Origin: Secundilactobacillus angelensis | GTDB lineage: Bacteria; Bacillota; Bacilli; Lactobacillales; Lactobacillaceae | DNA length: 64,000 bases | NCBI RefSeq assembly: GCF_012641075.1 | Contig: NZ_JAAXLJ010000005.1 | Coordinates: 1 to 64,000 of the forward strand | Direction of reading: 5' to 3' | Shown: positions 37,301 to 45,388 of the stretch, in pieces | Position numbering within the stretch: position 1 is the first letter of the stretch | How the letters are laid out: each line of letters opens with the position of its first letter | Made by a program: the position numbers and the translations under genes | The notes under the pieces: model-generated | What the model was told of the DNA's origin: nothing | The model's database searches: none | Seen by the model: only the letters and a program-made list of their open reading frames with translations

Positions 37301-37576
37301 TCTCTAAACGCTTGCTGTCGCACCCTGGGTTTAACTGGGCTGCAGCAGGCAGAGAGCTGCATGGAAGTAAACAATGCCATAAATCCAAACCCAGGATTTT
37401 TGTCATTATTCACTTCCACTTCGCTCTCTAAACGCCTGCTTTCGCACCTTGGGTTTAATTGGGCTACAGCAGGCAGAGAGCTGCATGTAGGTGGTTTCCG
37501 ACATAAATCCAAGCCCGGGATTTCTGTCAAAAGCCCCCTACACTCCGCTCTCTAGACGCCTGCTTTCGCACCTTGG
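37301..37576. repeat. tandem array 2 of the 97-nt palindromic element (period 124 bp)
   Basis: A partial 3' arm at 37301-37330 and full units at 37344-37440 and 37468-37564. Compared with array 1 the stems change in step: AGCAGGC/GCCTGCT, TGGAAGT/ACTTCCA, and TGTAGG/CCTACA. Internal loop CTGCA faces CTTCG or CTCCG; the bulge reads AAAC or AGAC. Confidence 0.9.
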
Positions 37577-37637
37577 GTTGATTTCTTTCATTAAAATGCT
37601 ATGATAAAACTAACATCTATTCTGAGAGGTCGCCATT

Positions 37638-37700
37638 ATGCATAAAATTAAGCCAACTCAATTGAATAGTCGATTTTACTTTTGGTTTTTCCAGTACTGA
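37638..37700 (+). CDS. aromatic amino-acid leader peptide
   Basis: A 20-residue frame starts at ATG 37638 after GAGAGGTC. It ends in FYFWFFQY and a TGA stop, so seven of its last eight codons are for Phe, Tyr or Trp. The stop codon lies at the start of a hairpin series ending in a terminator before an aminotransferase gene. This is the form of a ribosome-stalling leader peptide. Too short for ordinary gene finding; no function as a protein is implied. Confidence 0.8.
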   Translation: MHKIKPTQLNSRFYFWFFQY

Positions 37701-37819
37701 TCTGTGAAGAGCCAGAAGCATTTTGTGATTAAATGCTAAATGACCACACAGATCAGGTTCTGACTGTGTGGGAGAGGCTTCAAGACCCGTGCAGTTACTG
37801 GCTGTACGGGTCTTTTATA
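37697..37819 (+). promoter_or_regulatory. transcription attenuator behind the aromatic leader peptide
   Basis: Segments: 1 CTGATCTGTG (37697-37706), 2 CACACAGATCAG (37745-37756), 3 CTGTGTGGG (37764-37772), 4 CCCGTGCAG (37786-37794), 5 CTGTACGGG (37802-37810). 1:2, 2:3, 3:4 and 4:5 can all pair; 4:5 with AAGA/TCTT and TTTT is the terminator. Stalling early on the aromatic codons would leave 1:2 and 3:4 formed, giving read-through. Confidence 0.75.
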
Positions 37820-37838
37820 TTATAAGGAGTGTTTTGCT

Positions 37839-39008
37839 ATGAGTCGATTGTCGGAAAAAATGAAACATGAGTTAAAACAGATTCAGCCTTCATCTATATT
37901 GAAGTTTAATCAAGAAATTTCTAAGGTGCCTGATATGGTGAAGCTGACCATAGGCGAACCGGATTTTAATACCCCTGATCACGTTAAGCAGGCAGCTATC
38001 CGCAGTATCGAGAATAATGAAAGTCACTACACGAATTCTCGTGGGACTGAAGGCTTACGCCAGGCTGCTTCAAAATTTTTACACGATAAATATAACGTTA
38101 ACTACGATCCTGAATCTCAAATTTTAGTGACTACTGGTGCCACAGAAGGGATTTTCTCCTCACTGACAGCAATGTTAAATCCGGGTGACACTGTGATTAT
38201 TCCAACACCGATCTTCCCGCAGTACATTCCGGTTGCTATTTTGAATGGTGCCAAACCGATTTTCCTGGATACTTCTGATAACGGGTTCATTTTGTCGCCA
38301 GAAAAATTACAAGCTACCATTGAAGCCAATAAGGATACCGTCAAAGCGGTTGTCATGAACTTCCCGTCTAATCCAACCGGCGTTACTTACAATCGTCAAG
38401 AATTGCAGGCGCTCGCGGATGTTTTAAAGCAATACGACATTTTCGTTTTAAGTGATGAAATTTACTCGGAATTAACTTACGGCGAGCATCACGTGTCAAT
38501 GGGTGAACTATTGCCAGACCAAACCGTGCTCTTAAACGGGGTCTCTAAGTCCCATGCTATGACTGGTTGGCGGATTGGCCTAGTATGTGGGCCAGTAGAT
38601 GTGATTTCAGAAATTGGCAAAGTTCACCAGTTTGCCATTACTTCTGCGACTGCCAATGCGCAAGCGGCAGCTGAAGAAGCATTTAAAAATGGTCCGGACG
38701 ATGGGGTTGCAATGCGGAAAATTTACCAACAACGTCGAGATCTTTTGCTTGCCGGATTAAAGAAAGCCGGCTTCGAATGTGCTAATCCGAAAGGGGCATT
38801 CTACCTCTTTGCGAAGATACCAGCCAATCTGAACCAGGATAGCGTGGCATTTTGCTATGAGCTTGCCAAAGAGGCAAAAGTAGCTGTGATTCCAGGTGCT
38901 TCATTTGGTCCTGGTGGTGAAGGTTACGTTCGAATCAGTTACGCAGCCAGCACCGATGCATTGAAGAAAGCAGTTGAACGCATTCAAAAATTTGTTGATC
39001 AGCATTAA
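37839..39008 (+). CDS. class I/II PLP aminotransferase (aromatic or acetyl-DAP type)
   Basis: The 389-residue enzyme is fold-type I. The PLP Lys is in LNGVSKSHAMTGWRIG, with LTIGEPDFNTP, VTTGATEGIFS, NFPSNPTGVTY and VLSDEIYSEL. Sequence resembles both AraT-type aromatic aminotransferases and PatA (acetyl-diaminopimelate aminotransferase). The leader peptide rich in Phe, Tyr and Trp favours an aromatic role; this is inference. AAGGAG precedes the ATG. The dehydrogenase gene follows after 29 nt. Confidence 0.88.
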   Translation: MSRLSEKMKHELKQIQPSSILKFNQEISKVPDMVKLTIGEPDFNTPDHVKQAAIRSIENNESHYTNSRGTEGLRQAASKFLHDKYNVNYDPESQILVTTGATEGIFSSLTAMLNPGDTVIIPTPIFPQYIPVAILNGAKPIFLDTSDNGFILSPEKLQATIEANKDTVKAVVMNFPSNPTGVTYNRQELQALADVLKQYDIFVLSDEIYSELTYGEHHVSMGELLPDQTVLLNGVSKSHAMTGWRIGLVCGPVDVISEIGKVHQFAITSATANAQAAAEEAFKNGPDDGVAMRKIYQQRRDLLLAGLKKAGFECANPKGAFYLFAKIPANLNQDSVAFCYELAKEAKVAVIPGASFGPGGEGYVRISYAASTDALKKAVERIQKFVDQH

Positions 39009-39037
39009 TTGCATAAATGAGGAAGAGGGAAGACGCT

Positions 39038-40033
39038 TTGAAGTTTTTGTTATACCACGCACGTGAAGATGAATTAGTCGCCGTTAAGGAATGGATGAAG
39101 TTGCATCCTGATGTTCAAGTGGATACCAACGATGTCCCACTGACAGAAGAAACGGTTGAACTGGCTAAGGGTTACGATGGCATTGTGATTCAGCAACATA
39201 TTCCGGTGGATTCGCCGAAAATTTATCAACGCCTTCACGAATTAGGTATCAAACAGCTAACGTTGAGAATCACTGGTTATGAAATTGTTGATCTCAAGCA
39301 AGCTGCCGAAAATCACTTGGTGGTCACCAACGTGCCGGCATATTCGCCCCGATCCGTTAGTGAACTAGTTCTAGCACATGTGATGAAGTTGGTTCGTCAC
39401 TTAGGGATTGCGCAAGCCCGGGAAGCTCACCATGATTTTACTTGGGGTGGGTTGGAAGCAAACGAAATCCATAACCTGACCATCGGCATTATTGGTGCTG
39501 GAAAAATTGGTAGCGCGGTTGCTCGAATTTTTAAGGCCTTGGGTTCAACTGTAATTGCCGCTGACCCCATTCATCGGCCAGAGTTAGGGGATACACTGAC
39601 GTATACTGATCACGAAACTGTTTATAAAACAGCTGATATCGTGACGATGCACACGCCGTTAACGGCTGAAACACATCATATGATCGACAAACACGTTTTT
39701 CAAATGATGAAGCCGTCAGCTTTCTTCATCAACGCTTCACGTGGTCCGGTTGTTGTGGCGGATGATTTAGTGGCCGCGTTGGAGCAGGGTGAGATTGCAG
39801 GGGCTGGAATTGATACCATCGAAGGGGATAGCCAGATTTTTAGCCAGGATTGGTCGGATAAGAACCTAAATAATCCACCACTGGAAAAATTACTGACGAT
39901 GCCAAACGTTAGTGTCAGCCCGCACGTTGGCTTTTACACGGATGCTGCAGTAGCAAACATGGTGGAAATTGCTTTGGATGATGTGTTGACAATCGTTCAA
40001 GGTGGCAAGAGTCGCCATCAGGTTACCGAATAA
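39038..40033 (+). CDS. D-2-hydroxyacid dehydrogenase (D-LDH/HicD family)
   Basis: The 331-residue enzyme reduces 2-oxo acids to D-2-hydroxy acids with NADH. The Rossmann motif is GIIGAGKIGSAVARIF; catalytic residues are Arg in INASRGPVV, Glu in the TIEGD region and His in SPHVGFYTD. The start is TTG 39038 behind GAGGAAGAGGG; ATG 39017 lies before that site. As second gene after an aminotransferase it could turn phenylpyruvate or indolepyruvate into the D-hydroxy acid. Plain D-lactate formation is also possible. Confidence 0.88.
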   Translation: MKFLLYHAREDELVAVKEWMKLHPDVQVDTNDVPLTEETVELAKGYDGIVIQQHIPVDSPKIYQRLHELGIKQLTLRITGYEIVDLKQAAENHLVVTNVPAYSPRSVSELVLAHVMKLVRHLGIAQAREAHHDFTWGGLEANEIHNLTIGIIGAGKIGSAVARIFKALGSTVIAADPIHRPELGDTLTYTDHETVYKTADIVTMHTPLTAETHHMIDKHVFQMMKPSAFFINASRGPVVVADDLVAALEQGEIAGAGIDTIEGDSQIFSQDWSDKNLNNPPLEKLLTMPNVSVSPHVGFYTDAAVANMVEIALDDVLTIVQGGKSRHQVTE

Positions 40034-40037
40034 TTAA

Positions 40038-40142
40038 ACTTCAGACCCCAGCTATGCAACATAAATTAGCACCGTCCCGATAAAGATCATCGGAATGGTG
40101 CTAGTTTGTGTTATATTCTGAAGTCTACCGAGTTGTGTCACA
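40038..40142. repeat. structured intergenic repeat, family 2, copy B
   Basis: ATAAATTAGCACC pairs with GGTGCTAGTTTGTGTTAT using G-T wobbles, CCGAT with ATCGG, and ACTTCAG with CTGAAGT. The 3' tail TCTACCGAGTTGTGTCACA is identical to copy A although its left partner is missing here. It starts 5 nt after the dehydrogenase stop. Confidence 0.8.
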
Positions 40143-40145
40143 CCT

Positions 40146-40168
40146 TTTTACACTCGGATAGTGTAAAA
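40146..40168. promoter_or_regulatory. perfect palindrome, operator candidate for the esterase gene
   Basis: TTTTACACT and AGTGTAAAA are separated by 5 nt and lie 33-55 bp before the ATG, where the promoter should be. Confidence 0.55.
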
Positions 40169-40200
40169 TATTGTTAAAATAGTGAAAGTTGGTGATACAA

Positions 40201-40968
40201 ATGGATCTACCGCAAGCTTTTTACTTTAAAGCGGGTAAACCAGCTGTATTATTGCTACACACCTTTTCCGGTACACCAAATGACGTTCGCGTAATGGGAC
40301 GTAGCTTGCAAAAGCGGGGATATACGGTATTAGGTCCGATGTTTACGGGTCATGGTACAGTCGATCCGCAGCAGATTTTTCAAACAGGTAATCCGGCTCA
40401 CTGGTGGCAGGATACAGTTAAAGCAATCCAGCAATTAACAGCGGACGGACATAACCAGATAGCGGTTTTTGGTGAATCCCTAGGTGGTTTATTTGCGATG
40501 AAAGCATTAACTCAGTCTGAAAATGTTGTTACAGGTGGCACCATTGATACACCACTTTTTCCAGTGGACACGAGTCGGGTTGCAAAGCGCTTTTTGGAAG
40601 AATGTCAAAGCTGGTACCAAAAGCAACGTCTGACAACTGATGAGATTATTTCAAAAATGCAGTTTTTATCTGAAAATATTAACCCCATGTTAGCAAGCAT
40701 TGGTGAGTATACTCAACCGATTCACGATGAGCTTAGCGGCCTAACTAAACCGGTTTTTATCGCTCAAGGTGATGCTGATGAATTGCTTGATCGTAGTATG
40801 GGCCAGCGGTTAGCGGACTATTTGTCGGTGAGTGCGCCTGTGACTTATCGGCATTATCCAGGAGCGCCACACGTCATGACCTTTAGTCCACAGGGGCGTC
40901 AGTTAAACACTGATATTGGCGATTTCTTGGAGACGGTTATGCCAGTAGAATCTAGACGAAACGACTGA
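40201..40968 (+). CDS. alpha/beta hydrolase, carboxylesterase type
   Basis: The 255-residue enzyme resembles the Est30-like monoacylglycerol lipase/carboxylesterase group. The oxyanion region is LLLHTFSGTPNDV; the nucleophile Ser is in FGESLGGLFA; Asp is in AQGDADELL and His in GAPHVMTF. It is predicted to be cytoplasmic. ATG 40201 is preferred to an in-frame codon at 40189. The ribosome site is weak. Confidence 0.88.
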   Translation: MDLPQAFYFKAGKPAVLLLHTFSGTPNDVRVMGRSLQKRGYTVLGPMFTGHGTVDPQQIFQTGNPAHWWQDTVKAIQQLTADGHNQIAVFGESLGGLFAMKALTQSENVVTGGTIDTPLFPVDTSRVAKRFLEECQSWYQKQRLTTDEIISKMQFLSENINPMLASIGEYTQPIHDELSGLTKPVFIAQGDADELLDRSMGQRLADYLSVSAPVTYRHYPGAPHVMTFSPQGRQLNTDIGDFLETVMPVESRRND

Positions 40969-41148
40969 TCAATTGATCGGTCGTTTTTTAGATTCTGGCT
41001 ACGAGTCCCGTGAACACAAGGTTTTTCCATTTTTTTCGTTTTTTTTAAAAAAACTGGTAAACTAAATTCTCGAAGAAACGTTGATTTTAAGCGCTTCCAG
41101 CGTACTATTAATGATAGATACATAAATAATCAGAGGGGGCCGAGTAGC

Positions 41149-41442
41149 ATGGAAAAACGACATATTTTGAACAAGCATACTTATTTTTTGGGGACGTTAG
41201 CAGTAGCTGTTGGATACGGTTTGACACAATTTCCGAATCTTGCTTATGCTGCTAGTAATAGCATACTGGCCAAGGTCAACCGTCAGAATTTGACGGAAGC
41301 AGTCTTTATTGGCATGGGGTTGTTTCTATGCTTACTAGGCCTTTTTGGCTTAGATCGCTATCGGGCTCGGCATCCGCGTAGAGAGAAGACGGGAATGCAG
41401 GCGAGCACTGAAATGACTGGGTCAACATCAACGCAGCAATAA
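41149..41442 (+). CDS. small membrane protein of unknown function
   Basis: This 97-residue protein has two hydrophobic segments (about 13-33 and 48-66), a short loop between them and a basic, then polar tail (RYRARHPRREK). The first segment ends in AYAAS and might be a signal peptide. I do not recognise a family. AGAGGGGG precedes the ATG. The next gene starts 13 nt downstream, so the two are probably co-transcribed. Confidence 0.7.
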   Translation: MEKRHILNKHTYFLGTLAVAVGYGLTQFPNLAYAASNSILAKVNRQNLTEAVFIGMGLFLCLLGLFGLDRYRARHPRREKTGMQASTEMTGSTSTQQ

Positions 41443-41455
41443 ATGGGGGATAGTC

Positions 41456-41947
41456 ATGAAAAGAATCGATTTAACTAATCAACGCTTTGGCCGATTAACA
41501 GTGACCGGTTTTGCAGGTAAGGGGAAAAACGGGAATGCCTTATGGAACTGCAGGTGTGATTGTGGCGAGGAGATCGTTGCGGACGGCTATTTATTGCGTA
41601 AAGGCAACACCAAAAGTTGTGGTTGCCTTCGGCGCCAACGCGGTCGGGAAGCGATGAAAAGTGATGTCCGGCTGATTGCAAACTCTGGAAACGTTCGTAA
41701 TCTTCAACAAATCAATGGGACTAGCGTTGTCTCAATCATGAAGAGACGAAAAACCAACACTTCGGGGATCCCGGGTGTTTGCTACGATAAGCAATCCAAG
41801 CGCTGGGTTGCACGGTTAATGATTCGGGGGAAGTACGTACTTAATCGGGGGTTTCTGACATTTGAAGAAGCAGCAACTGCGCGAGAAAATGCAGTTGAAG
41901 AAAACTTAAGTCAGGTTCTAGACAGACACGTCAAAGTGGTTCAGTAA
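41456..41947 (+). CDS. AP2-domain protein with a zinc-ribbon-like N-terminus
   Basis: The 163-residue protein has Cys pairs in WNCRCDCGEE and KSCGCLRR (about residues 31-60), a zinc-ribbon pattern found with AP2 and HNH proteins of phages. Residues 100-150 form an AP2/ERF-type DNA-binding domain: SGIPGVCYDKQSKRWVARL then GFLTFEEAATARENA. No HNH nuclease residues are visible, so it probably binds DNA without cutting it. No phage genes are near. GGGGGA precedes the ATG. Confidence 0.8.
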   Translation: MKRIDLTNQRFGRLTVTGFAGKGKNGNALWNCRCDCGEEIVADGYLLRKGNTKSCGCLRRQRGREAMKSDVRLIANSGNVRNLQQINGTSVVSIMKRRKTNTSGIPGVCYDKQSKRWVARLMIRGKYVLNRGFLTFEEAATARENAVEENLSQVLDRHVKVVQ

Positions 41948-41960
41948 ATAACAGAATATA

Positions 41961-42005
41961 CAAAAAATGATTACCAGTTGTTTGCAGTTGGTAATCATTT
42001 TTTGT
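41961..42005 (+). terminator. terminator after the AP2-domain gene
   Basis: AAAAAATGATTACCA and TGGTAATCATTTTTT form a 15-bp perfect stem. Confidence 0.92.
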
Positions 42006-42029
42006 GTGTATTAACTAAGTAGCGCAAAA

Positions 42030-42066
42030 AGCATTCATTTCCGATTAATTTTCAGAAATGAACGTT
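42030..42066 (-). terminator. terminator of the Ser/Thr-rich protein gene
   Basis: GTTCATTTC and GAAATGAA pair, followed on the minus strand by TGCTTTTTG. Confidence 0.75.
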
Positions 42067-42072
42067 TGATTG

Positions 42073-43875
42073 CTATACTCTTGACCCGAGATTGATTTTA
42101 CCAGAAAGACTGATGAAGTAGGCCCCTAATTGGGTAACGTGGGAGCCACCACCGCCATTATCCGCGGCAAACTGGTGAAGTGATTGTCCGTTGTTTGCAA
42201 TTGCATCGCGAGATGTTTGAGCGTTTTGCTCAGTATCTTTAGAAGTAGCTTGCGCAGAGTTATGAGTTTGGGCAATCCGTTGCTTCTTCTGTGAATTGCT
42301 TTGGCTGGTCTGACTATTGTTCGTATTAGAATCTTGATTGCTAGACTTGTTAGTGGTTGCATTATTTTCCTGACGGACAGATTGTGAAGCATTCCCCAGT
42401 TGAATCACGATTGGCATTGTGTTGTTCTGGAAAGGATTCAGTTGTTTGCGAGCATTGCTGATTTTAATGGTTAACACTGAATCAGTTGTCCCTAAGGCTG
42501 TGTTTCCTTTGACACCGTTACTTAAAATGACGGTGCCATTCTGCCGCATGTCGTTTAATTGCTGCTGGATTTGCGCCCGTACGTTAGTCCCCGGTTGGCC
42601 GCTAACAGTCATCTGACCAGCAGGCTTTCCGCTTTCGTTAATGATGTTTACGGTTGCTGTAGGTGCGGCAACGGTACTTGCCGTGTTGCTGTCAGTGGTT
42701 GTTGCGATATTTGTATCAGTTGTAGCTGTTGAGCTGTTTTCACTGGTACCAGTATTCGTTGTAATCGAGCTACCTGTTGAGCCAGTGTTAGTATGCGCGT
42801 GAACGGGGCCGGTTTGGCCAATACCATAGCCACCAAGTTGCATCGCCGGTAAATTATTTCGTTTAACTGAAACGTTAAAACTGTATTCGCCGGTGGAGCC
42901 AATTGGGGTAGTTGCAGTAGTCACAATCCAGTTACTGGTGTCCCAAGTACTGTTTTGATTTGGCTCTGGTTTGTAGTAATAACTGACCGTGATTGGGTTA
43001 GAATCCTTTAACGACTTTACCGTCTGATCAATCGTGCCACTGGTATTGGCACTAGCATAATCGAAATCATATCCGGTAAAGGGAATCACGTTGGTGTCGG
43101 TCGTGTACTTTTGTCCCTCAGTTGCGTAGTTGGTTGGAATTGTATAAGTCCAAAGCACTTTGTCAGGATCAGTAACGTCAACGTAACGAACCACAATTGA
43201 TGACAGTGGCATGTATACTAAGTTGGCGGTTTGAGGATCTTTTTCATAGGTACTTGGAATATCGGAATTAACGTCACCAACATACGAGTAACCAGGAATT
43301 TGAGCAACTAAGGCGTCCTTGTCTTTAATTGAGGAATCAACGGCACCCTGATAATTGCTAGTTTCAATTTTTGAATGAGTCAAACCATCAAAGGCATTTA
43401 CCAGTAAATTACCCATTGGTTCGGTTTCTGTTGTCCCGTTGCCGGTATTATTGTTTGAACCAGTATTAGTACTGCTGCTCGATGAACTTGAACTATTGGA
43501 ATTAGTGGAGCTAGTTATCACCGTGGTACTAGAATGGCTAGAACTAGTTGTCGTCGTAGAAGTAGATGTGGAGCTAGTAGATGTTGTACTGGTAGTTTGA
43601 GTTGTTGAAGTTGACGACGCAGAACTACTATTTGAGCTTGTGGAGGTGGACGAAGAACTCGAAGATGACAGAGTTACACTGTTGGTGCTAGTTGCAAAAG
43701 AGCCGGGTCTTTCTGCAGATGCAGAGCCGTTAGCGGGTGTACTGGTAACCGTAGTCGTTGTTTCCGGCTGACCAGCATATGCATCCATCCTCTGTAATTG
43801 AAAGCCAGCTAAAACAGTTGCTGAAAAGAGGCAAGCTGCTAACCATTTATCTTTTGCTGTCTTACTTAATCTCAT
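42073..43875 (-). CDS. secreted Ser/Thr-rich surface protein with MucBP-like region
   Basis: The 600-residue protein has a signal peptide (KWLAACLFSATVLAGF, cleavage near AYAG). Residues 45-155 are almost only Ser and Thr with Asn, a probable glycosylated stalk. Residues 200-310 resemble a mucin-binding MucBP repeat (VVRYVDVTDPDKVLWTYTIP; VSYYYKPEPN). A second Thr/Ser/Asn-rich stretch and a Gln/Asn/Lys-rich tail follow. The C-terminus (AYFISLSGKINLGSRV) has no LPXTG motif, membrane anchor or positive tail. It lies 16 nt after an Mga-like regulator on the same strand. ATG 43875 has AAGGAA ahead. Confidence 0.75.
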   Translation of the reverse strand: MRLSKTAKDKWLAACLFSATVLAGFQLQRMDAYAGQPETTTTVTSTPANGSASAERPGSFATSTNSVTLSSSSSSSTSTSSNSSSASSTSTTQTTSTTSTSSTSTSTTTTSSSHSSTTVITSSTNSNSSSSSSSSTNTGSNNNTGNGTTETEPMGNLLVNAFDGLTHSKIETSNYQGAVDSSIKDKDALVAQIPGYSYVGDVNSDIPSTYEKDPQTANLVYMPLSSIVVRYVDVTDPDKVLWTYTIPTNYATEGQKYTTDTNVIPFTGYDFDYASANTSGTIDQTVKSLKDSNPITVSYYYKPEPNQNSTWDTSNWIVTTATTPIGSTGEYSFNVSVKRNNLPAMQLGGYGIGQTGPVHAHTNTGSTGSSITTNTGTSENSSTATTDTNIATTTDSNTASTVAAPTATVNIINESGKPAGQMTVSGQPGTNVRAQIQQQLNDMRQNGTVILSNGVKGNTALGTTDSVLTIKISNARKQLNPFQNNTMPIVIQLGNASQSVRQENNATTNKSSNQDSNTNNSQTSQSNSQKKQRIAQTHNSAQATSKDTEQNAQTSRDAIANNGQSLHQFAADNGGGGSHVTQLGAYFISLSGKINLGSRV

Positions 43876-43891
43876 CAACGCCACTTCCTTT

Positions 43892-45370
43892 CTATTCTGT
43901 GTCTTGGTTTGGAAATAAATCTGGTAACTTATTTCGCTTGGTATCTAGAATCAGATCTGCCAGGTTAGACCAATCAACTGGTGTAGGCGGATCCTGCCAG
44001 ATAACCTGAGCTTGAGTCACTTTGTTTGAATGAAAATCAGAGATATAAATATCTGTGTCTTCGGTTAAATGGGTATCGATAATGATGTGCGCGTGATTGA
44101 ACCCATCCAGAGAACGAATAACATAATTGGTATATAGCGTCCCCTGTGAGAAGTCTACGCAGATGTGAACTTGGTCGCGCATCAATTCGGTTGGCACGGA
44201 ATTGATTAGCGCGAACATGTAACTGAAATACAAATTCACCGCCATCTTTTGGGTTAAAAGCAGGTCTTCTCGTCGCTGTAACTTTGTAATGTTATGCGAA
44301 ACAGCAATGTCAAAGGCGGGATAAAGCTCCGAAAAGAATTTGACTTGGTCAGGATCGATAAAAGTCGTCGGTTCAATGTAAAAAGTTGTGAACTGAAAAT
44401 GGATGCTTAACAGACTATCTTTTAATTGCTGATTATCCACTAAGCGAGTAGTGAGCAGAACGTTATTGTTCTCCATTTCGCCCATGAACTGCTGAGTTAA
44501 TTCATCAACCGCAGGAATATCAGCGGCTAATTTGCCCATTTCGTCAAATCCTAGGTAGCCTTGTGCAATCAGAAAACTGTCCAAATAGTTGAACTCATCA
44601 GCAGTCAATGTCAGCTGCTTGGCCAGCAGTTTCTGGAGTTGATCCATCATTGCTTGACTCGATTCCGTTGGCTTGATGTGGAGCTTTTGATCAGAGCCAA
44701 TCGGGTTAGAATCGAGCATCCGCAGCAACCAAACTCGCAAGAAAGTTGATAATTTGGTTGCTTGTGTTGGGTTCAGCTCATCCGGTAATTCACTTTGGAT
44801 CGTTGAAACTATGTCAGAAATCAGTGGATTTAACGGTTCAAAGGGTTCTGAAACACCGTTGTACATTGTGTAATACAGTTGAAACAAGTGCAGTCGAATC
44901 GTAAATTCCTCACCCGCGTAAAGACTACTGGCTTGGAAGAACCCGTGCTTTCTTAAAACTGGGTCAAGCGAATCTAGCGCACGATAGAAAACCGAACTGC
45001 TCATATAATTGGCAGTGACGTATTGCCGCTTGGTGTATAAATTACTGTAGAAGAACTGATATTCCAAAGCTGTAAAAAGTGGTGACCGGTTTAAATACAA
45101 CAGGGTGACTTTTTGCAGGAGATAAGAATTCAGCCCAAAAGCTTGCCACATTCCCTTATTAGGTTCGTCCAAATAGCAGGGCGTGTTTTCTGAAATGGCT
45201 GCTAAATCAGCATTCATAGTTTCAAAGTACTTATTCAACTGGTAGTTCGTCAATGACAACGACTGCGCTAACTCTTCTTTATTCAAGACTTGGTCAGCTT
45301 GTTGGGTGAAACGGGACAAAATGTCCAAACAAATGTTATCATTTTTCGTTAGTAAAAACGTATAATCCAT
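43892..45370 (-). CDS. Mga-like helix-turn-helix regulator
   Basis: The 492-residue protein has an N-terminal helix-turn-helix (about 20-60: VLNKEELAQSLSLTNYQLNK) and a long helical body with the layout of Mga/PRD-type virulence regulators. The C-terminal 120 residues resemble an EIIB-like domain (QVHICVDFSQGTLYTNYVI). Such proteins control surface-protein genes in streptococci and related bacteria. The next gene is a surface protein, which fits. ATG 45370 follows AGGAAGG. Family assignment is by overall pattern, so moderate confidence. Confidence 0.75.
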   Translation of the reverse strand: MDYTFLLTKNDNICLDILSRFTQQADQVLNKEELAQSLSLTNYQLNKYFETMNADLAAISENTPCYLDEPNKGMWQAFGLNSYLLQKVTLLYLNRSPLFTALEYQFFYSNLYTKRQYVTANYMSSSVFYRALDSLDPVLRKHGFFQASSLYAGEEFTIRLHLFQLYYTMYNGVSEPFEPLNPLISDIVSTIQSELPDELNPTQATKLSTFLRVWLLRMLDSNPIGSDQKLHIKPTESSQAMMDQLQKLLAKQLTLTADEFNYLDSFLIAQGYLGFDEMGKLAADIPAVDELTQQFMGEMENNNVLLTTRLVDNQQLKDSLLSIHFQFTTFYIEPTTFIDPDQVKFFSELYPAFDIAVSHNITKLQRREDLLLTQKMAVNLYFSYMFALINSVPTELMRDQVHICVDFSQGTLYTNYVIRSLDGFNHAHIIIDTHLTEDTDIYISDFHSNKVTQAQVIWQDPPTPVDWSNLADLILDTKRNKLPDLFPNQDTE

Positions 45371-45388
45371 GGCAGCCTTCCTAATCAT

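Noticed and set aside
35951-37576. Tandem repeats as a possible CRISPR array
   Set aside because: Units are 97 nt, palindromic and 123-124 bp apart, with the whole period repeated rather than short repeats with unique spacers. No cas genes.
37697-37819. T-box before the aminotransferase gene
   Set aside because: No GGTGGNACCGCG sequence and no stem I motifs; the leader peptide explains the terminator better.
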